Assembly (NCBI GenBank): GCA_029204225.1
Contig: CM055095.1
Span: 61,425,910 to 61,489,909, forward strand
From: Diphasiastrum complanatum
Taxonomy: Eukaryota; Streptophyta; Lycopodiopsida; Lycopodiales; Lycopodiaceae
Direction: 5' to 3'
Length of the DNA: 64,000 nt
The notes below the pieces were generated by a model. That model was not told the origin of the DNA, searched no databases, and was given only the letters and a program-made list of their open reading frames with translations. The position numbers and the translations under genes were made by a program. Positions within the stretch are counted from its first letter, which is position 1. The number at the start of each line of letters is the position of its first letter. Of the stretch, positions 32,922-46,576 are shown in pieces.

Positions 32922-33245
32922 CATCTCGAAGTTGTGCTTGTTGCTCCATTGTTTGCAACCTCAACTTCAGCTCACTATTTTCACTCGTGAGTCTCGTTGA
33001 ATCTCTCTACAAAAGTCATGTGAGGTAATTGAGATACACCAAGGAGTATGCATAAAATAGAAATTCAAAGCAGACCTGGCGTTCGAGCCAGCAAGTTGAA
33101 ATAGACACTCACTTGCAACATTGGTTAGCTGAGCAGATAGATTAGTAGCGTCACCTTGCAGGGTGTGCACCTTGCACTCGAGTTCTGGAATATAACTCAT
33201 CTTTCTTTCTTTCGAGCATCTTTGCACATGGCTAAAATCTTGGCA
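32922..33245 (-). pseudogene. Captured bZIP transcription-factor exons (VIP1/PosF21-like), unit 1
   Basis: The minus strand shows the remains of a basic region (33,245-33,213, AKILA then a shift), then [30 protein letters not shown], an intron, and exon B (33,006-32,922) RDSTRLTSENSELK, LRLQTMEQQAQLRD, ending at a G|GTACAC donor. The ERKM-YI-ELE-KVxTLQ-EATxLSAQLT / EN-ELKLRLQ-MEQQAQLRDA pattern is the leucine-zipper region of group I plant bZIP proteins. In unit 1 an extra G breaks the exon A donor; unit 2 has it intact. The N-x7-R DNA-contact residues are destroyed by a small deletion. No start, activation region or C-terminus is present. The retained intron means capture at DNA level. Confidence 0.85.
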
Positions 33246-33599
33246 AATCATTCAAGATGCTAAGATATGCAAAACACCAATCCTGTGAAAATTTGTAGTT
33301 GTGAACATTGAATGAAATTGCAATTGAAACTCTCTAATTGTGTGTAGGTTTTTTCCTATGAATCTACCACAAGAATCTGAACTATGATGAGTCCCCACCT
33401 AGCTAGGCAACACATTAAATCCCAAATGATCTAGCCAATGCTTAATATGCTCATGATGTAGCCGTTTATGCTTTAATTTCTTGTGGCTGTAGAAGAAAAC
33501 CTAAGAGAGAAAGATAAAGCCAGAAAGATCACAATCAAGTGTTTCTAGCACATATTGTAGGTTATATTAAACACAATACTACATAGAGTGGCAAATTTT

Positions 33600-33972
33600 T
33601 CTTGTGCTCTTCTTCAAACCAAGGGACTCCCTTGCACCGCTCTTGCTCCTCTGGCATTGCCTTACCTGCCACTTCATTGTCTACTTTTCCCCTATTGTGG
33701 CCCATTGCTTTCTGCCCTAGAACAACAAACCTTCCTTCAGCTCATAAACTCCACCTTCTGATGGTCTTGGTTTGAGAGATCATAATCAGGAATCGCTACT
33801 TTGCGGGCCTCAATCGCCTTCACATCTTCCGCTAGGGTTGCAATGCGGCTTCCAATCTTTGAGGGTTTTTTTCATGCCTCATGGCTGCCACTTTTTCGCA
33901 CCGATTCCGCGCATCTCTCTATCACATGCATCCAGGGCTGATTCAAACAGTTTGTCATCCTGGCGGCTTCCA
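33600..33972 (-). pseudogene. Captured DIVARICATA-like MYB fragment, unit 1
   Basis: Minus strand from about 33,972: a SANT/R1 helix, RQDDKLFESALDACDREM (unit 1 has one extra base just before it); then RCEKVAAM in a shifted frame (33,905-33,880); then AEDVKAIEARKVAIPDYD (33,833-33,780); then, after another shift, PEEQERCKGVPWFEEEHKK (33,660-33,604). The order W-x2-x2-DKLFE-AL, RWEKVAAM, EDV-IE-G-V-IP-Y, EQER+KGVPWTEEEH is that of DIV/RAD-like MYB proteins. The second MYB repeat and its SHAQKYF motif are absent after EEEHKK. Frameshifts and the lost Trp in RWEKV show it is non-functional. Confidence 0.8.
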
Positions 33973-35022
<1,050 letters not shown>

Positions 35023-35189
35023 ATGCACAGGGAGAAAAAAAAATTTGAAATGTGTGTGTGTGCTTAAAAAAAAATACTTGTAGGTTTTGTTTTTTTATCA
35101 TTTTTTTAAAACGTTTTTTAGCTTTTTTCTCTTTGCAAAAATGTGACGTTTTTCTACGGACAGAGCGTGACATTTTCGGTGGCACAGGG

Positions 35190-35405
35190 TTAATGGTGGT
35201 CTTTGTTTCTTGAAAGCATATCTTCAATGATTGTTTGGCTCTTCAAGGTCTTCTTCATCAAGATTACTTAAGAGCTCTAGATCTCTTCTTGAGAGACAAC
35301 TGTAGTAGTTTCTTGCAAAGAGAATTCCTGCAAGGGAAGTGCAAGTGAGTGTATTACTTTTTCATAGTAATTTGTCCTCTTGGACTCTTTCTTGAGCTGC
35401 CTCTG
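35190..35405 (-). other. Unidentified acidic reading frame, disrupted in unit 1
   Basis: Counterpart of the open 71-codon frame at 53,786-53,998. In this copy a missing T near 35,282 and an extra T near 35,236 shift the frame. See the unit 2 entry for the text of the frame. Confidence 0.35.
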
Positions 35406-35589
35406 TTATGCATAGATTTTGATGCTTCAATATTTCCTTGCATGCCAAGAGAATTCCTACATACAAGTCCTTTAGTACAGAAGTCATCCGTCCTTCTCTG
35501 ATTTACCCAAAACACCCAAACTAACTTAATGCCGAAAGTCTACAATATTTAGCTACAACACTAAGAGTTAGGGTTAGTTATAGGTTTAG

Positions 35590-35614
35590 CCCCCCCAACC
35601 CCCCCCCCCCCCCC

Positions 35615-35678
<64 letters not shown>
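35590..35678. repeat. Poly(C) then (CT)n tract (unit 1)
   Basis: About 35 bases of nearly pure C followed by about 55 bases of CT, ending exactly where the 1.9-kb terminal repeat begins. Tract lengths differ in unit 2. Confidence 0.97.
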
Positions 35679-35679
<1 letters not shown>

Positions 35680-35681
<2 letters not shown>

Positions 35682-37427
35682 CTCATACTTTCCTACTTTC
35701 TCTCTCTCTCCTTCAGCCCTGCTCTACTGGTGCTTTTCTTTACAGTGATTGCTATTGAAGAGGAATACTCGTGAAGCTACTAGAAGTGCAATCGTGTGAT
35801 TGATACTGCAACCGAAGGTGAGAACGCTATGATGAATGCTAGCTCGCTGATAATGAAGGTTTTGTGCTATACTTTATGATTAGGAATGAATGTTTACAAC
35901 TTGCTGTGATTACCATTGTGTAGTAGCAAGTTTTGGCTTGCAAAACTGTGATTCAGCATTCTTACAATCAAGCGCTGCCTCAAGGAGCAGTAGTGGGCAC
36001 CTTTACAGGTATTTTTTCTATCACTGATTGAGTTATAGTTGGCGCTGGACAGCGATCCAGGTGTATACAAAAAGTATCACTGATTATGTGTGATTAGTAG
36101 TTGCTGACCAACGCTATCTGTGTAGCGGAATGGGCCGCTGGCTAGCGCTGCTTTCTGAGTATAAATTCCATATTGATACTGCGATGAGGCATGGCCTTGC
36201 ATGCATGCATTATTCCACGCATTGTACAGTATGTAAGGATGGAACAAGTGCGATGGACCGCTATCTTTACTTATGGATTCCAGTGATTACAATGATGAAT
36301 GCTTATATGTGATTGATAAGAGCATTCCTGCTATTCCATTGGCTGTAACTTGCTATAATTGGTTGCTCGGGATGATTGCTATGGTTGTATGATACAAACT
36401 ATGATGATTGTTGATTCTGATAAGGAGTAGATTGGCTTCTAAGAGTGTAACTTGAAGAATGCTTGGTTTGATTGTTTCTTTCTGAGAAGACGTATACATA
36501 GAACATGATTATATATATGTTGTGGATATTGTGGGGAAGGAACTGCTCTTGAATAAGTTGAATGATAAGTTAATAAATGGGTTAACTATTGGTAAAGGAC
36601 TATGAGAGTGACAAAAGTACTTTACGCTTACCACAATACTTTCAGTTTGAATCTTCTAGCACGTAGGTGATTTGTTAAAACAGCTGAAGATGGATAATTC
36701 GCAAAAGATGACTTCGTCTATCATTCAGGTATGATGCTATATGAAACTGCACCAATACGGTGGGTAGCCTTACTCGTTACTACAAGAAGTCTTATCCATG
36801 CATGATTATACTGAAATTTCTTTCTTTAAAGGTAATAACTAATAATGTTAGAAAAGTCTGATCTTATGTACGTTAAAAATAGACATGATCTTGTATTTTT
36901 TGTTTTATTAAATTCGCTTGCATCCGGTGTCCCAGTGTTGTTTGTAAGGTCACGTACTCATATAGAGATTGACAATGGTACACTTGAATGACATGGATTT
37001 GCCCAAGTTGTTCGGTGTTTGGGCTCTCGAAAAACAGTTACGGGATATCCATGGGGGCTAGTATAGCACGAAAGTGCTCTAGTACCTAACGCTGTGACCA
37101 TAGTCATATCTCTGTTCATCAGTATAGTGAAGAATAGTTGCTTACATTTAAAATGTAAATGTGAATCTAATACATTTCTTTTTCTCTTGTACTGATCGGT
37201 ATGGCTTATGCCCTGATACGGCTTCATTAAAGAGCACAATGTATTGCTTAGTAATGAAGTGAATGATTGGGAAGATTGGACGTACTTTTTATAAATGCAA
37301 TTTAGCTGCTAAAGTAGTGAATCTTGTTTCGGACATGGATAACAACTGATGCTCAGCTATGACACCTGTCTTCCTCATGCGACTAACTTGTGCAGTTTTG
37401 TTGTGTGGGATGGTGGCAGGTAATTGT
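35680..37427 (+). repeat. Truncated copy of the 1.9-kb terminal repeat (unit 1)
   Basis: It matches 54,269-56,016 base for base apart from very few changes, and matches the right repeat 59,301-61,055 with modest divergence. It stops at 37427 at the duplication junction, 155 bp short of the end of the repeat. A 60-codon frame at 36130-36312 is conserved in units 1 and 2 but carries no domain. Confidence 0.9.
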
Positions 37428-37591
37428 CACCATGATAGAGGACTGGCAAGAAATGGGCTTCATCGAGAAGATATGTTAATGTCTGGGGCCATTATCCTAT
37501 ATTAGCAAATTACGCTTCCAAGTCTTTGAGGCTTTGAAAAGAAAAATGAGCGAGCGAAAACAGTCGGGAAGGTGACGAGCGGGCGAGTAAT
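37426..37591. other. Complex duplication junction: extra 159-bp copy plus filler
   Basis: At 37426 the sequence jumps from the terminal repeat back to GTCACCATGATAGAGG, a copy of 18,976-19,134 (159 bp, same length, one three-base change ATT for GGG at 37,481-37,483). After GGGC it has a filler GAGTAAT, and then restarts at GTCCCGATATG (copy of 18,966). Two bases (GT) are shared at the first jump. It looks like two successive template switches. Confidence 0.93.
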
Positions 37592-38127
37592 GTCCCGATA
37601 TGTCACCATGATAGAGGACTGGCAAGAAATGGGCTTCATCGAGAAGATATGTTAATGTCTGGGGCCATTATCCTATGGGAGCAAATTACGCTTCCAAGTC
37701 TTTGAGGCTTTGAAAAGAAAAATGAGCGAGCGAAAACAGTCGGGAAGGTGACGAGCGGGCTGGGATGTAGAGGCCATTGAGAGATCTCCAATTTTGTGAA
37801 ACAATTTTTGTGGCCAATAAGCACCTAGTTTTACGGAAGCGAAAGAAGATTCACGCTTTTCCAAGTGCCAAGCAGAATGACATCACCTGACGTGTGTTGC
37901 AATGGGTCCTGCAATAGATTAAGGGTGGATAATGTTAGCAGATTTCAGAGAATTCCCCAGATGCTGAGCCAAGCTGAAAACACAGAGCATCTCTCACTAA
38001 AGACCAAGGAGGTCTCAAAAGGAGAAGAGCAAGAAGAAGCTGTGAGCTGAGCATGAGAGCCGAGGGTTTAGTACTGGAGGATACTAGTATTCAGCCTTTT
38101 CGGTGCTTGCCCTTGTGGCAAAAACTG

Positions 38128-40757
38128 TTATGCTCTGGATCGCTTGGACTTCTTTGACTTAATGGAAATGTCCCAAGCTTTGTCCGCAACATGCAGTAGT
38201 CCTTGAAGTTGGGGCCCATTTTGCACCTGTGTGAGTGTGATATCCGTCATTAGGTACCCAAGTATCACAAATCCTTTTCCACTCTTTTGATGTAGACATT
38301 GCAGTCTGGCTGAGTAGGATTGAAGTCTAGAGACTTCAGAAGACCATCAAGCTTTTTGTACCAGGTTCGTGATGCCTGTTTTAGACCATAGATGTATCTC
38401 TGCAATTGACAAACATATTGTCTGTTGTCGGGGTCTTCATAGCCTTCAGGTTGCTTCATGAAGATTTCCTCCTCTAGATCTTCATGGAGAAAGGCTGTTT
38501 TCACGTCAATTTGGTGAATTTCTAGGTTGTACTGTGTGGCGTATGCAAGGAGTAGCCTTATGCTTGTCATCTTGACCATGGGCGAATATGTGTCAAAATA
38601 GTCAACACCATATCTCTGCGTGTAGCCCTTCACGACAAGCCTTGCTTTGTAGCGGCCAATAGTGCCATCTGATTTCAGCTTTTTCTTATGCACCCACTTG
38701 CAGCTGACCACTTTTCTGTTTTCTAGCAGTGGCTCTAATGTCCATGCCTTGTTTCGCCTCATCGACTCGATCTCCTCTGACATTGTCTGCTTCCAAAATT
38801 CTCCCTCTGGACTCTAGATAGCTTCTTGGTATGTTGTTGGCTCTCTGTGAAGCTACAGTACTCAAATTGTGTGTCTTCGTTCCATTGAAGATTGTCAAAG
38901 TAGCGGTCTGAAGGTCTTCTTTGTCTCGTTGACCTTCGAGGTTTGTTTCGTCAATGTTCGAACATTTCTTGTTCGTGGGGTCGATTCTCTACTTCTTGTT
39001 GCTCTGGAGTCTGGGGCTTTGCATTCTGATTTGATGTATGTCCTCAATCTCCCTCTCGAATAGGCACCAGTGTGAAGATCTCATGGCCTCTTTCGTCTTT
39101 TAGTCCAAAAAATGTGGACTCATCGAACTTCACATCTCTGCTCAAAACAACCTTCTTCGTGGTTGGATCGTAGAGCCTGTACACATGTGTTCCGTTCAAG
39201 TAGCCGACCATGATTGTTTGTTCAGATTTGTCATCAAGTTTGCTTCTCTTTTCCTTCGAAATGTGCTTGTATGTTGCACATCCAAACACTCGTACGTATG
39301 ACAGATCAGGCTTTCTGCCTGTCCACATTTCGTATGGTGTTTTGTTTTCCAGCACTGTCGTTGTAGATCTATTTTGCAGGTGTACAACTGCAACTATTGC
39401 CTCTGCCCAAAATTGACCTGGCAGTTGAGCCTGTGCCATCATGCATCTGGCCCCTTCAACTAGCGTTCTATTTTTTCTTTCTGCCACACCGTTGTATTTC
39501 TGGTGTGTATGCAGGAGCTCCATGGTCAGATCTAAGGATCTGTATCTTTTTCGAGGTGTGTCGCTCTGCGAATGCCACTAACTTCTTGAAGGAATCAAAC
39601 ACTTCGGATTTCTTCTTCAAATAGTAGATTGTGGTCATCTGATTGTAATCATCTATGAACATTAGAAAGTATCTCGAACCTGAGAGCGAATATATTCTCA
39701 TCGGTCCACAAACATCAGAGTGGATGAGCTCAAGAATCTCCTTGGCTCTTCTTCCCTTGTGTGTGAATGGATTTCGATGTTGCTTATCTTTCTGACAAGC
39801 TTCGCATAACTCAGCCTCGGGCCTTGAGATCTTGAGACCTATGACAATGTCCTTTATGCTCATGTCATACAAGCTCCGCATGTTCAAATGACACATTCTC
39901 CTATGCCAGAGCTGATCTTCATTTTCTGACGCATGAAATATGCTATCAGAGTTGCTGATTATTTTAGCCTGGTAGAGGTTTCCTTCTCTGCATCCGACCG
40001 TCAACAACTTGTTTGTCATCTTCTCGATCATACGACAAGTGTTACCGTCGAACAAAACTCGAATGTCTAGATCTGTCATCTTCGAGACAGATAGCAGATC
40101 CTTTCTGAGTGAGGGCCCATAAAGTGATCCTGGCAGCTCTGCTTGGCTTGACAGTGTTCGTAGTTGTAGAGAGCCGATGCCTTTGGCATTGTGTTTGCTT
40201 CCATCGCCTAGAATCACTGCTCTGTTGTTTTCGAGTTCGCGAAAGTTGATCAAGACCTTCTTGTTGCAGGTTATGTGAGATGTTGCTCCTGAATCGATGA
40301 GTACATCATAGTCGTGTTTAGAGTAGCTTGTCAAAGCTTCGTTGAGTATCGTGAAAGCTTCGTCACCTCTTTCAGCATCCTTTGATGACTCTACAACGTT
40401 TGCCTTTTCAGCTTTGTTTTTTCTTTTTGGATTGAATCTGCAATTGTATGCAGAATGCCCTTTCTTCTTGCAGTGCATGCAAGGTATTACTAGATTGAAT
40501 TAGCATTTGTTGGTCGTATGGCCCGGTTTGTGGGTGATCGCAGGAAGAAGATTGTTGATTCAATCATGGATTCGTCTTTTTCTATGACCTCCTCTGGATG
40601 ATAGATCACATATATCCTTGTTTACCAATCTTTTTCTCTTGTTGCTTCGGACCTTTATGTTGAGCACATCCATATCTTTAACAAGAGACAAATATGAGAT
40701 ACGCATGGATTGAAATGCAATTTTTATCTCATCATTACTAGTTGTATAATGATGCAA
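38128..40757 (-). pseudogene. Copia-B (unit 2)
   Basis: Same content as 19,502-22,132: Gag end with two knuckles, protease LIDSGATSHIT, integrase with the same internal deletion and frameshift, and partial RT. Differences include N for D in LENNRAV, C for R in HSDVCGP, S for A in KFDESTFF, and one missing A near 38,271 that ends the RT frame after RVEKDL. The shared integrase frameshift and knuckle stop therefore predate the duplication. Confidence 0.92.
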
Positions 40758-43491
40758 AGAAGATTTCTCAGATCTGAGTGCGAACTTGAGCTGATTAACG
40801 AAAATGCCATGATTATGTGGTTTTTGTCAAGATTATCTAAAAGGATCAGACGTGAGCTGAAACGCCATAATGAGTACGCAATCTTGCAAAATGCTATGGA
40901 TGATGCAAGTCGGGAGGAGGATGAAGATTTAGACGATGAGCCAAATATCGGTATGTTTCCTTATACAGCAGGGCAGACCACTACGACATCCGCCACTATT
41001 GCATCAACGAATGTCAACGCTACTACAGAAATGATGCTCAATGAGTTCGAGAAACTCGGGAAGAACCAGTAGAAATAGATGAAAAAGTTGCAGTTGCAAT
41101 TTGATGAGAAGATCAAAGCATTGGAAGACTTCCATGGACAAGTGAACAAGGAACCTGAGAAGTTTGCAAAGACTTTTCCTACTAGGGAAAATGTTTGGTG
41201 TTCTATTTGTACGGGAAATCACACAGTGAATGAGTGTCCTCAATTGAAAAACGAATGGAAATCAGTATATGTCATTTATGTAATTCACCTGATCATGAGA
41301 CTACTTTTTGCAACTTCAATCCTCGGATAATTCAGCAACGGTATGCCCAAATGGAATATCGAGAACCACATATGGAGGAAATCCAGCAGCTAGACCTCGT
41401 CAATCTATTCTTGGATACCCGAAACAGTTAGCCTTACCTACCCCACCAAAGCACCCCGCTCCTCCTGCCAATTTGATGGAACCAGAACCATACAAAAGTG
41501 TCGAGCAATGGAACTATGGTAATGATCAAGAAGGTGGATCTTCAGAACAATATTCTATTTATGCTGCCGCTCAACAACAAGCATCTAGAAACTGGACCAG
41601 AGCACCACTTGGATGCTTTACATGTGGAGAAAATCATAGAGTTGCAGAATGTCCAGATAAAGATAAATTTTTACCATTTTGTCATGACTGTGGTTATGGG
41701 CATTACTGTAAGGAATGTCCAGCAAGACTAAAGCCACCACTGGCTACAACTTTTGTAAATTTTATAACAATCAAGCAAAGATCAGTAGCTTAGAATGAAC
41801 CAAGTGTACCCTTGATGGTGGTCACCAGAGCATAGAAGCAGAAAGAACCGGTAGCAGATCCAGTACCTGCTAATTCTATACCATTAACTGATATACCAAC
41901 AACATCTGGAGTCTATCCAAATCTTCATGCAGAAAAAAGAAGATATCAGGATATGAGGCAGTGGATTAAACATCTGCAAGAAGAAGAGGAGCTTGAAGCT
42001 GCTAGAGCAACAGCCGAAGTTCATTCTTCACCATTGCAGTCACCGAAAAATTTACGTATAAATGTGAATGTTCAGTTGCATCATCATAAAGAATCCTTCA
42101 AGATGACTGAACTGGAAGCACCGCAAACAGAATTGCTCATGAATATTTCATCTAGTAAGATCAATATTTCGTTGGGAGAGTTCCTGAAGTTGGTGCCAAA
42201 ATCAAAAGAAGTATTAGCACAAAAGTTAACTCAAGCTGAACCAGAAGTCCATCAGGAGCCACTTTTTTGTGCTGGATTTGAAGAATCTAATGAAGTACTC
42301 CATGTCGGAGCATCTTGGGAAAGTGAACAAAAAAATATCTCCCTGCTGATAAAGAATAGACAATTTCCTAATGAAGCAGCTGTGATAGATGGCGATTTGG
42401 GAGTTAACCTGATTTCTACAAAGCTATGTGCAAAATGGGACCTTAAAGAGATAAAACCTGCGACTTTTGCCATTAAGCTAGCTGATCAAACGACAGTTCG
42501 TCCGCGAGGAATGGTTGAAGATGTATCTGTCAAAATTGTCGGAATATAGTTCGTCATTACTTTTGTAGTAATGGACTTACCAGAAGCACCAAATGTCTAC
42601 CGAGTCCTATTGGGATGCCCATGGTTACGAGTTGCACAAGTAATTCATGACTGGGGTACCAAAAAAATCACTTTTGAAAATCGTGAACGTGCAGTCAAGG
42701 TTGATCCTGTAACTTGGACTATCAAACCAGTGGTTCAAAAAGAGGATGATGATTCATCAACAACGGATCATACTTATGACCGACCAGTAAAAACTTTGAG
42801 AGTTCATTACGATTCTCAAACCGATACTATCAACTGGAATGAAGCTCTTGCAACGATTGACTGTACAGCAGAATATATGTGTCAACAAGATAATCAGTCA
42901 GATTTGAGCGAGATTTCATTATTGGATCGAACCATGAATACACCGATCACTTTTCCATTGAATGTGCTGAATGTAGCTTGGATATCAACGAAGCCTATAC
43001 CAGATCCGATTGAGAATGAACTCATTCCTGTGAGTCATGCCTTGACTTATGATGACAATGTAGAACTTACTGATGAGCAGATTCTAAATCATATGGATCC
43101 GACCAGATTTGGAGTGCGTAATATTCCTGATGAACCAACAATCAAACCAGCAAAAGCAGTTATATTGAAGGAAGACAGGATCACAGGGTCAATGACGAAG
43201 AAACAAGACAAGCAACATTATAATACCATCCTGTAATGGGAAAATCCTCCTCAAATGATTGATTCAAAGAACGTGCCACCCTTACTGGATAAAGACAAAG
43301 GAAAAGTCAAGGATGATTCTACAAGTTAGAGTTCTAGCAAGACATCATTGTCTAGGAAGTCTTCACCTTTGAAGAAGAGTTTATCTTCTCAGAAGTCATC
43401 ACCTCCACGATCAATTCCTACTAAGAAGGCTAAGCGAAGATCCAAGACAAGTCCCTTTGACAAAGAACAAGCAAATAAAAGCCCACAATAA
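40755..43491 (+). pseudogene. Gypsy-C (unit 2)
   Basis: Identical in layout, and in nearly every base, to 22,130-24,866: four zinc knuckles spread over three frames, the protease region with VIDGDLGVNL, the same TAG/TAA codons, and no RT or integrase. Because the stops and frame changes are shared, the element was already dead before the duplication. Confidence 0.9.
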
Positions 43492-43529
43492 CTGCATCTC
43501 GCAGGTGTCATGGGACTGCCACCAATTTT

Positions 43530-44160
43530 GGTGGGGGATACTGTTGGAGGGTTTGCAGATCCCAAGACAACCCTAACCCTAGTTAATAAGTGAGAGGGAT
43601 TTGGCACCCTATGTGTGTAAGTCCAACCTGATGATCACATAGAGATTTGATTAATTAGAAAGTTAATAAAAGGACTTTGGGCCTTTTTGTGGGACTTTTA
43701 ATGTCGTAGGGCCTAGATGTCAAGTTAGTGAATAAAGTTGGGTTTCCCTCCAATTTGGATGGTTCCCACTCTTTTTTAAATTTGAATAGTTAGGAAGGCA
43801 GAAATGGACCAATAGGATTCAGAGGCTAGGGTCCTCCTCTCTACTATAAAAAGGGACCAACTCGAGTTTGCTACACATGTACATATCTTCATTTCAATAA
43901 AGGAAATTGGTTCTCTTGTGAAATGGATTTATGAATGTCCTTGCTCTCTATCACTTTTCCTACATCTCTCATGCTTTTATTGTGTTTTGCTAATTGTTGG
44001 ATCTGATTGTTATTGGGATTGCATATTTTTATACTTTTTATAAGAGAGAAATGTCGCGAAAGTGAGAGTGTTTCGTTTTCTTCTTCTCTCTCTTCTTATT
44101 CGTGAACCATTTTGTGTCTTTGAATTTTCTTTTGCGCGGAAGTGGTTTACAGGATCCCAG
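43530..44160 (+). repeat. Gypsy-C 3' LTR (unit 2)
   Basis: Polypurine tract GGTGGGGGA at 43,530-43,538, LTR start TGTTGGAGGG at 43,542, and TATA and AATAAA as in unit 1. It differs by single substitutions, for example CCAACTC for CCACCTC near 43,860. Confidence 0.65.
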
Positions 44161-45314
44161 ACACGCGACTACACATCACTATTTAAGGAAAGCTCTATTT
44201 ATTATCTACAATAAGAGTACAACTGTCAGTTTTAATATGAATATTTCAAGAACATCCCTAAAATACATGCACTACCTAAAAAAAGGCTTAAACGTACAAG
44301 TTCTAAGCTGTAAAGTTGTTGTTTAGCCAACCACTATTCGCGATCAAATGCGCAAACTTACAAGTTCAATTTTTTTAAGTTGTTTATCCCGTTGCTATTC
44401 ACGATCAATTGCAATGCCTTAAATAATAAAGCAATTTCTAGATTTACTCCACAAGGCCTCACTGTATGTATGGTCCACTTCAAGATCAAGAGTGTAGTCT
44501 TTGCCAAAAAATTTATCCGAATAATTTTGAAGAATTCAACAATTAGCTTTCTATTCAAGTGTCAAGTCCCTTTGAGAAACAATGTTACAGATGTAGTTAT
44601 TGCTTTAGTGGTAGATATTAAGTATTTCAGACTATATTTCTATTTGAAATTATGTCTCTTTAGTTGTTTTGTCAAAGTCCAAAACACATCAAGCTAGAAT
44701 TGTGTTATAACCTCAAAAGTTTATAGTATTATATCTCAAAAGTTTACAACAATTTTAAGAGAGTTTGAAGTACCAAAAGATGAAAACTTAATAACGTTGA
44801 ATAATTTTTCATTAAAGTTAGTCAGAAAATAGTTACTCCTTTCATACAAAAGATTTTTTTCCATGCATCAGGTGGAAAATCCTAACGCACAAAATGTTGT
44901 GTAGTTTTGTTGGTGGAAAATCCAATATCATTACATGATGTAATTTTAGTTGATTTAGAAAATTTTATAAAGTTTAGCCAAAACTGTTGATAACCACCCA
45001 AAATGTCCCCTATCCAAAATGCTCACCTGTCAACGATACAGTGTAAATTTTGATACTATCAGTTAGAAATCCAACCCACGACAACGTGTTAACAATCCAC
45101 CTACTTTGTACTTGCAAAGGCGGTTATAATAAAAAATACGACAATGCCCTCTCATTTTAGGCAATTTATGTTGGATTTCAATGCTCAGTTTTAAATCCAT
45201 TCAATAATGAGCATCTTGAAAGCTGTATGTACTTATAAAGAAACCAGAAAAAGAAGCTCAAATTTTTGAGCAGACGATCGAAAAAATCCAATATCAAATT
45301 TTTCTGACCTAAAG

Positions 45315-46270
45315 ATCGAAATCCAGAATCAGAATTTTTTGATATCGGATCAACTCAAAAATCCGTAATTTTTTTATACCCAAAATCAGAATTTTTCGAT
45401 ATCCAAAATCAGAATTTTTCAATATGGGATCGACTCGAAAAATTCGTAATTTTTTTACACCCAAAATCAAAAAATTTCGATACCCAAAGACTCGAATTTT
45501 TTCGAAGACTCAAATTTTTTTTTCAAAGACTCAAAGTTTTTCCAAAGGATCGAATTTTTCAAACACTCGAATTTTTCCAAAGACTCGAATTTTTTCAAAG
45601 ACTCAAATTTTTTCAGCTTGGTAAAGAAGGATTGTCCGACTCCGGATCAGATTGGCTCGGATCGAGGTTGATTTATTTCGGCCCTTTTTTTTTTTTTTAC
45701 TCTTTGTATATTTTCTGACCCAGAATAAAATCCGACCCTTTATATATTTTCGACCCTTTATATATTTTTCCAAAGACTCAAATTTTTTTGAAGACTCAAA
45801 TTTTTTGAAAGGTTCAAATTTTTTGGAAGGCTCAATTTTTTTGGAAGGTTTGAATTTTTTGGAAGGCTAGAATTTTTTGAAAGGCTAAAATTTTTCCAAA
45901 GATTTTCAAGACTCGAATTTTTCTGAAGACTCGACCTTTTTCAAAGTCTCGACTTTTTCCGAAGATTCAAATTTTTGAGAAGGTTCAAATTTTTCAGAAG
46001 GCCCGAAATTTTGGCTCGAATTTTTTCGAAGGCTCGAATTTTTTTCAAGGCTCGAATTTTTTCCATGACTCGAATTTTCCCGAAGACTCGATTTTTTCAA
46101 AGACTCAAATTTTTTCGAAGACTCAAATTTTTACAAAAACTTGAATTTTTCAAAGACTCAAATATTTTCGAGGATTCAAATTTTTTGAAGACTCAAATTT
46201 TTCCAATACTCGATTTTTTCTAAAGAATTGAATTTTTCTAACCCAACGTTGAGTTTGGGAAAGAAGGATT
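45315..46270. repeat. AT-rich minisatellite (unit 2)
   Basis: Counterpart of 26,690-27,640, about 19 bp shorter (one repeat unit lost near 45,575), with a run of T replacing CATTGTATA near 45,684. No genes. Confidence 0.9.
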
Positions 46271-46495
46271 TTCGATACCCTAAACCCTAAACCCAAAATT
46301 AAAATTTTTAAATACCCAAAATCAGATTTTTTTTTATATCCAAAATCAGACATCCACCCGCCATAATTCGGCCACCTACAATATGGACACACCACACATA
46401 CATCGGCCACCCGTCAACGACCATCGACTTTCCTCCTAAACCATCGTTGTTCTCCCGTTAACGACGGGCACTCTTTACTATGTATATATATATAC

Positions 46496-46522
46496 ACACA
46501 CACACACACATACACACACACA

Positions 46523-46574
<52 letters not shown>
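46496..46574. repeat. (CA)n-(TG)n microsatellite (unit 2), expanded TG arm
   Basis: The CA arm and the central ACATGTGCG are as in unit 1. The TG arm is about 26 bp longer, which shows slippage since duplication (or sequencing/assembly variation). Confidence 0.95.

Positions 46575-46575
<1 letters not shown>

Positions 46576-46576
<1 letters not shown>

Noticed and set aside
33083-33092. GTTCGAGCC as a tRNA B box
   Set aside because: No matching A box or cloverleaf around it; it lies in the bZIP intron.
36130-36312. Frame GRWLALLSEYKFHI resembling gypsy RNase H
   Set aside because: Only about a dozen residues match, with no other RNase H motif, and it lies inside the long terminal repeat.
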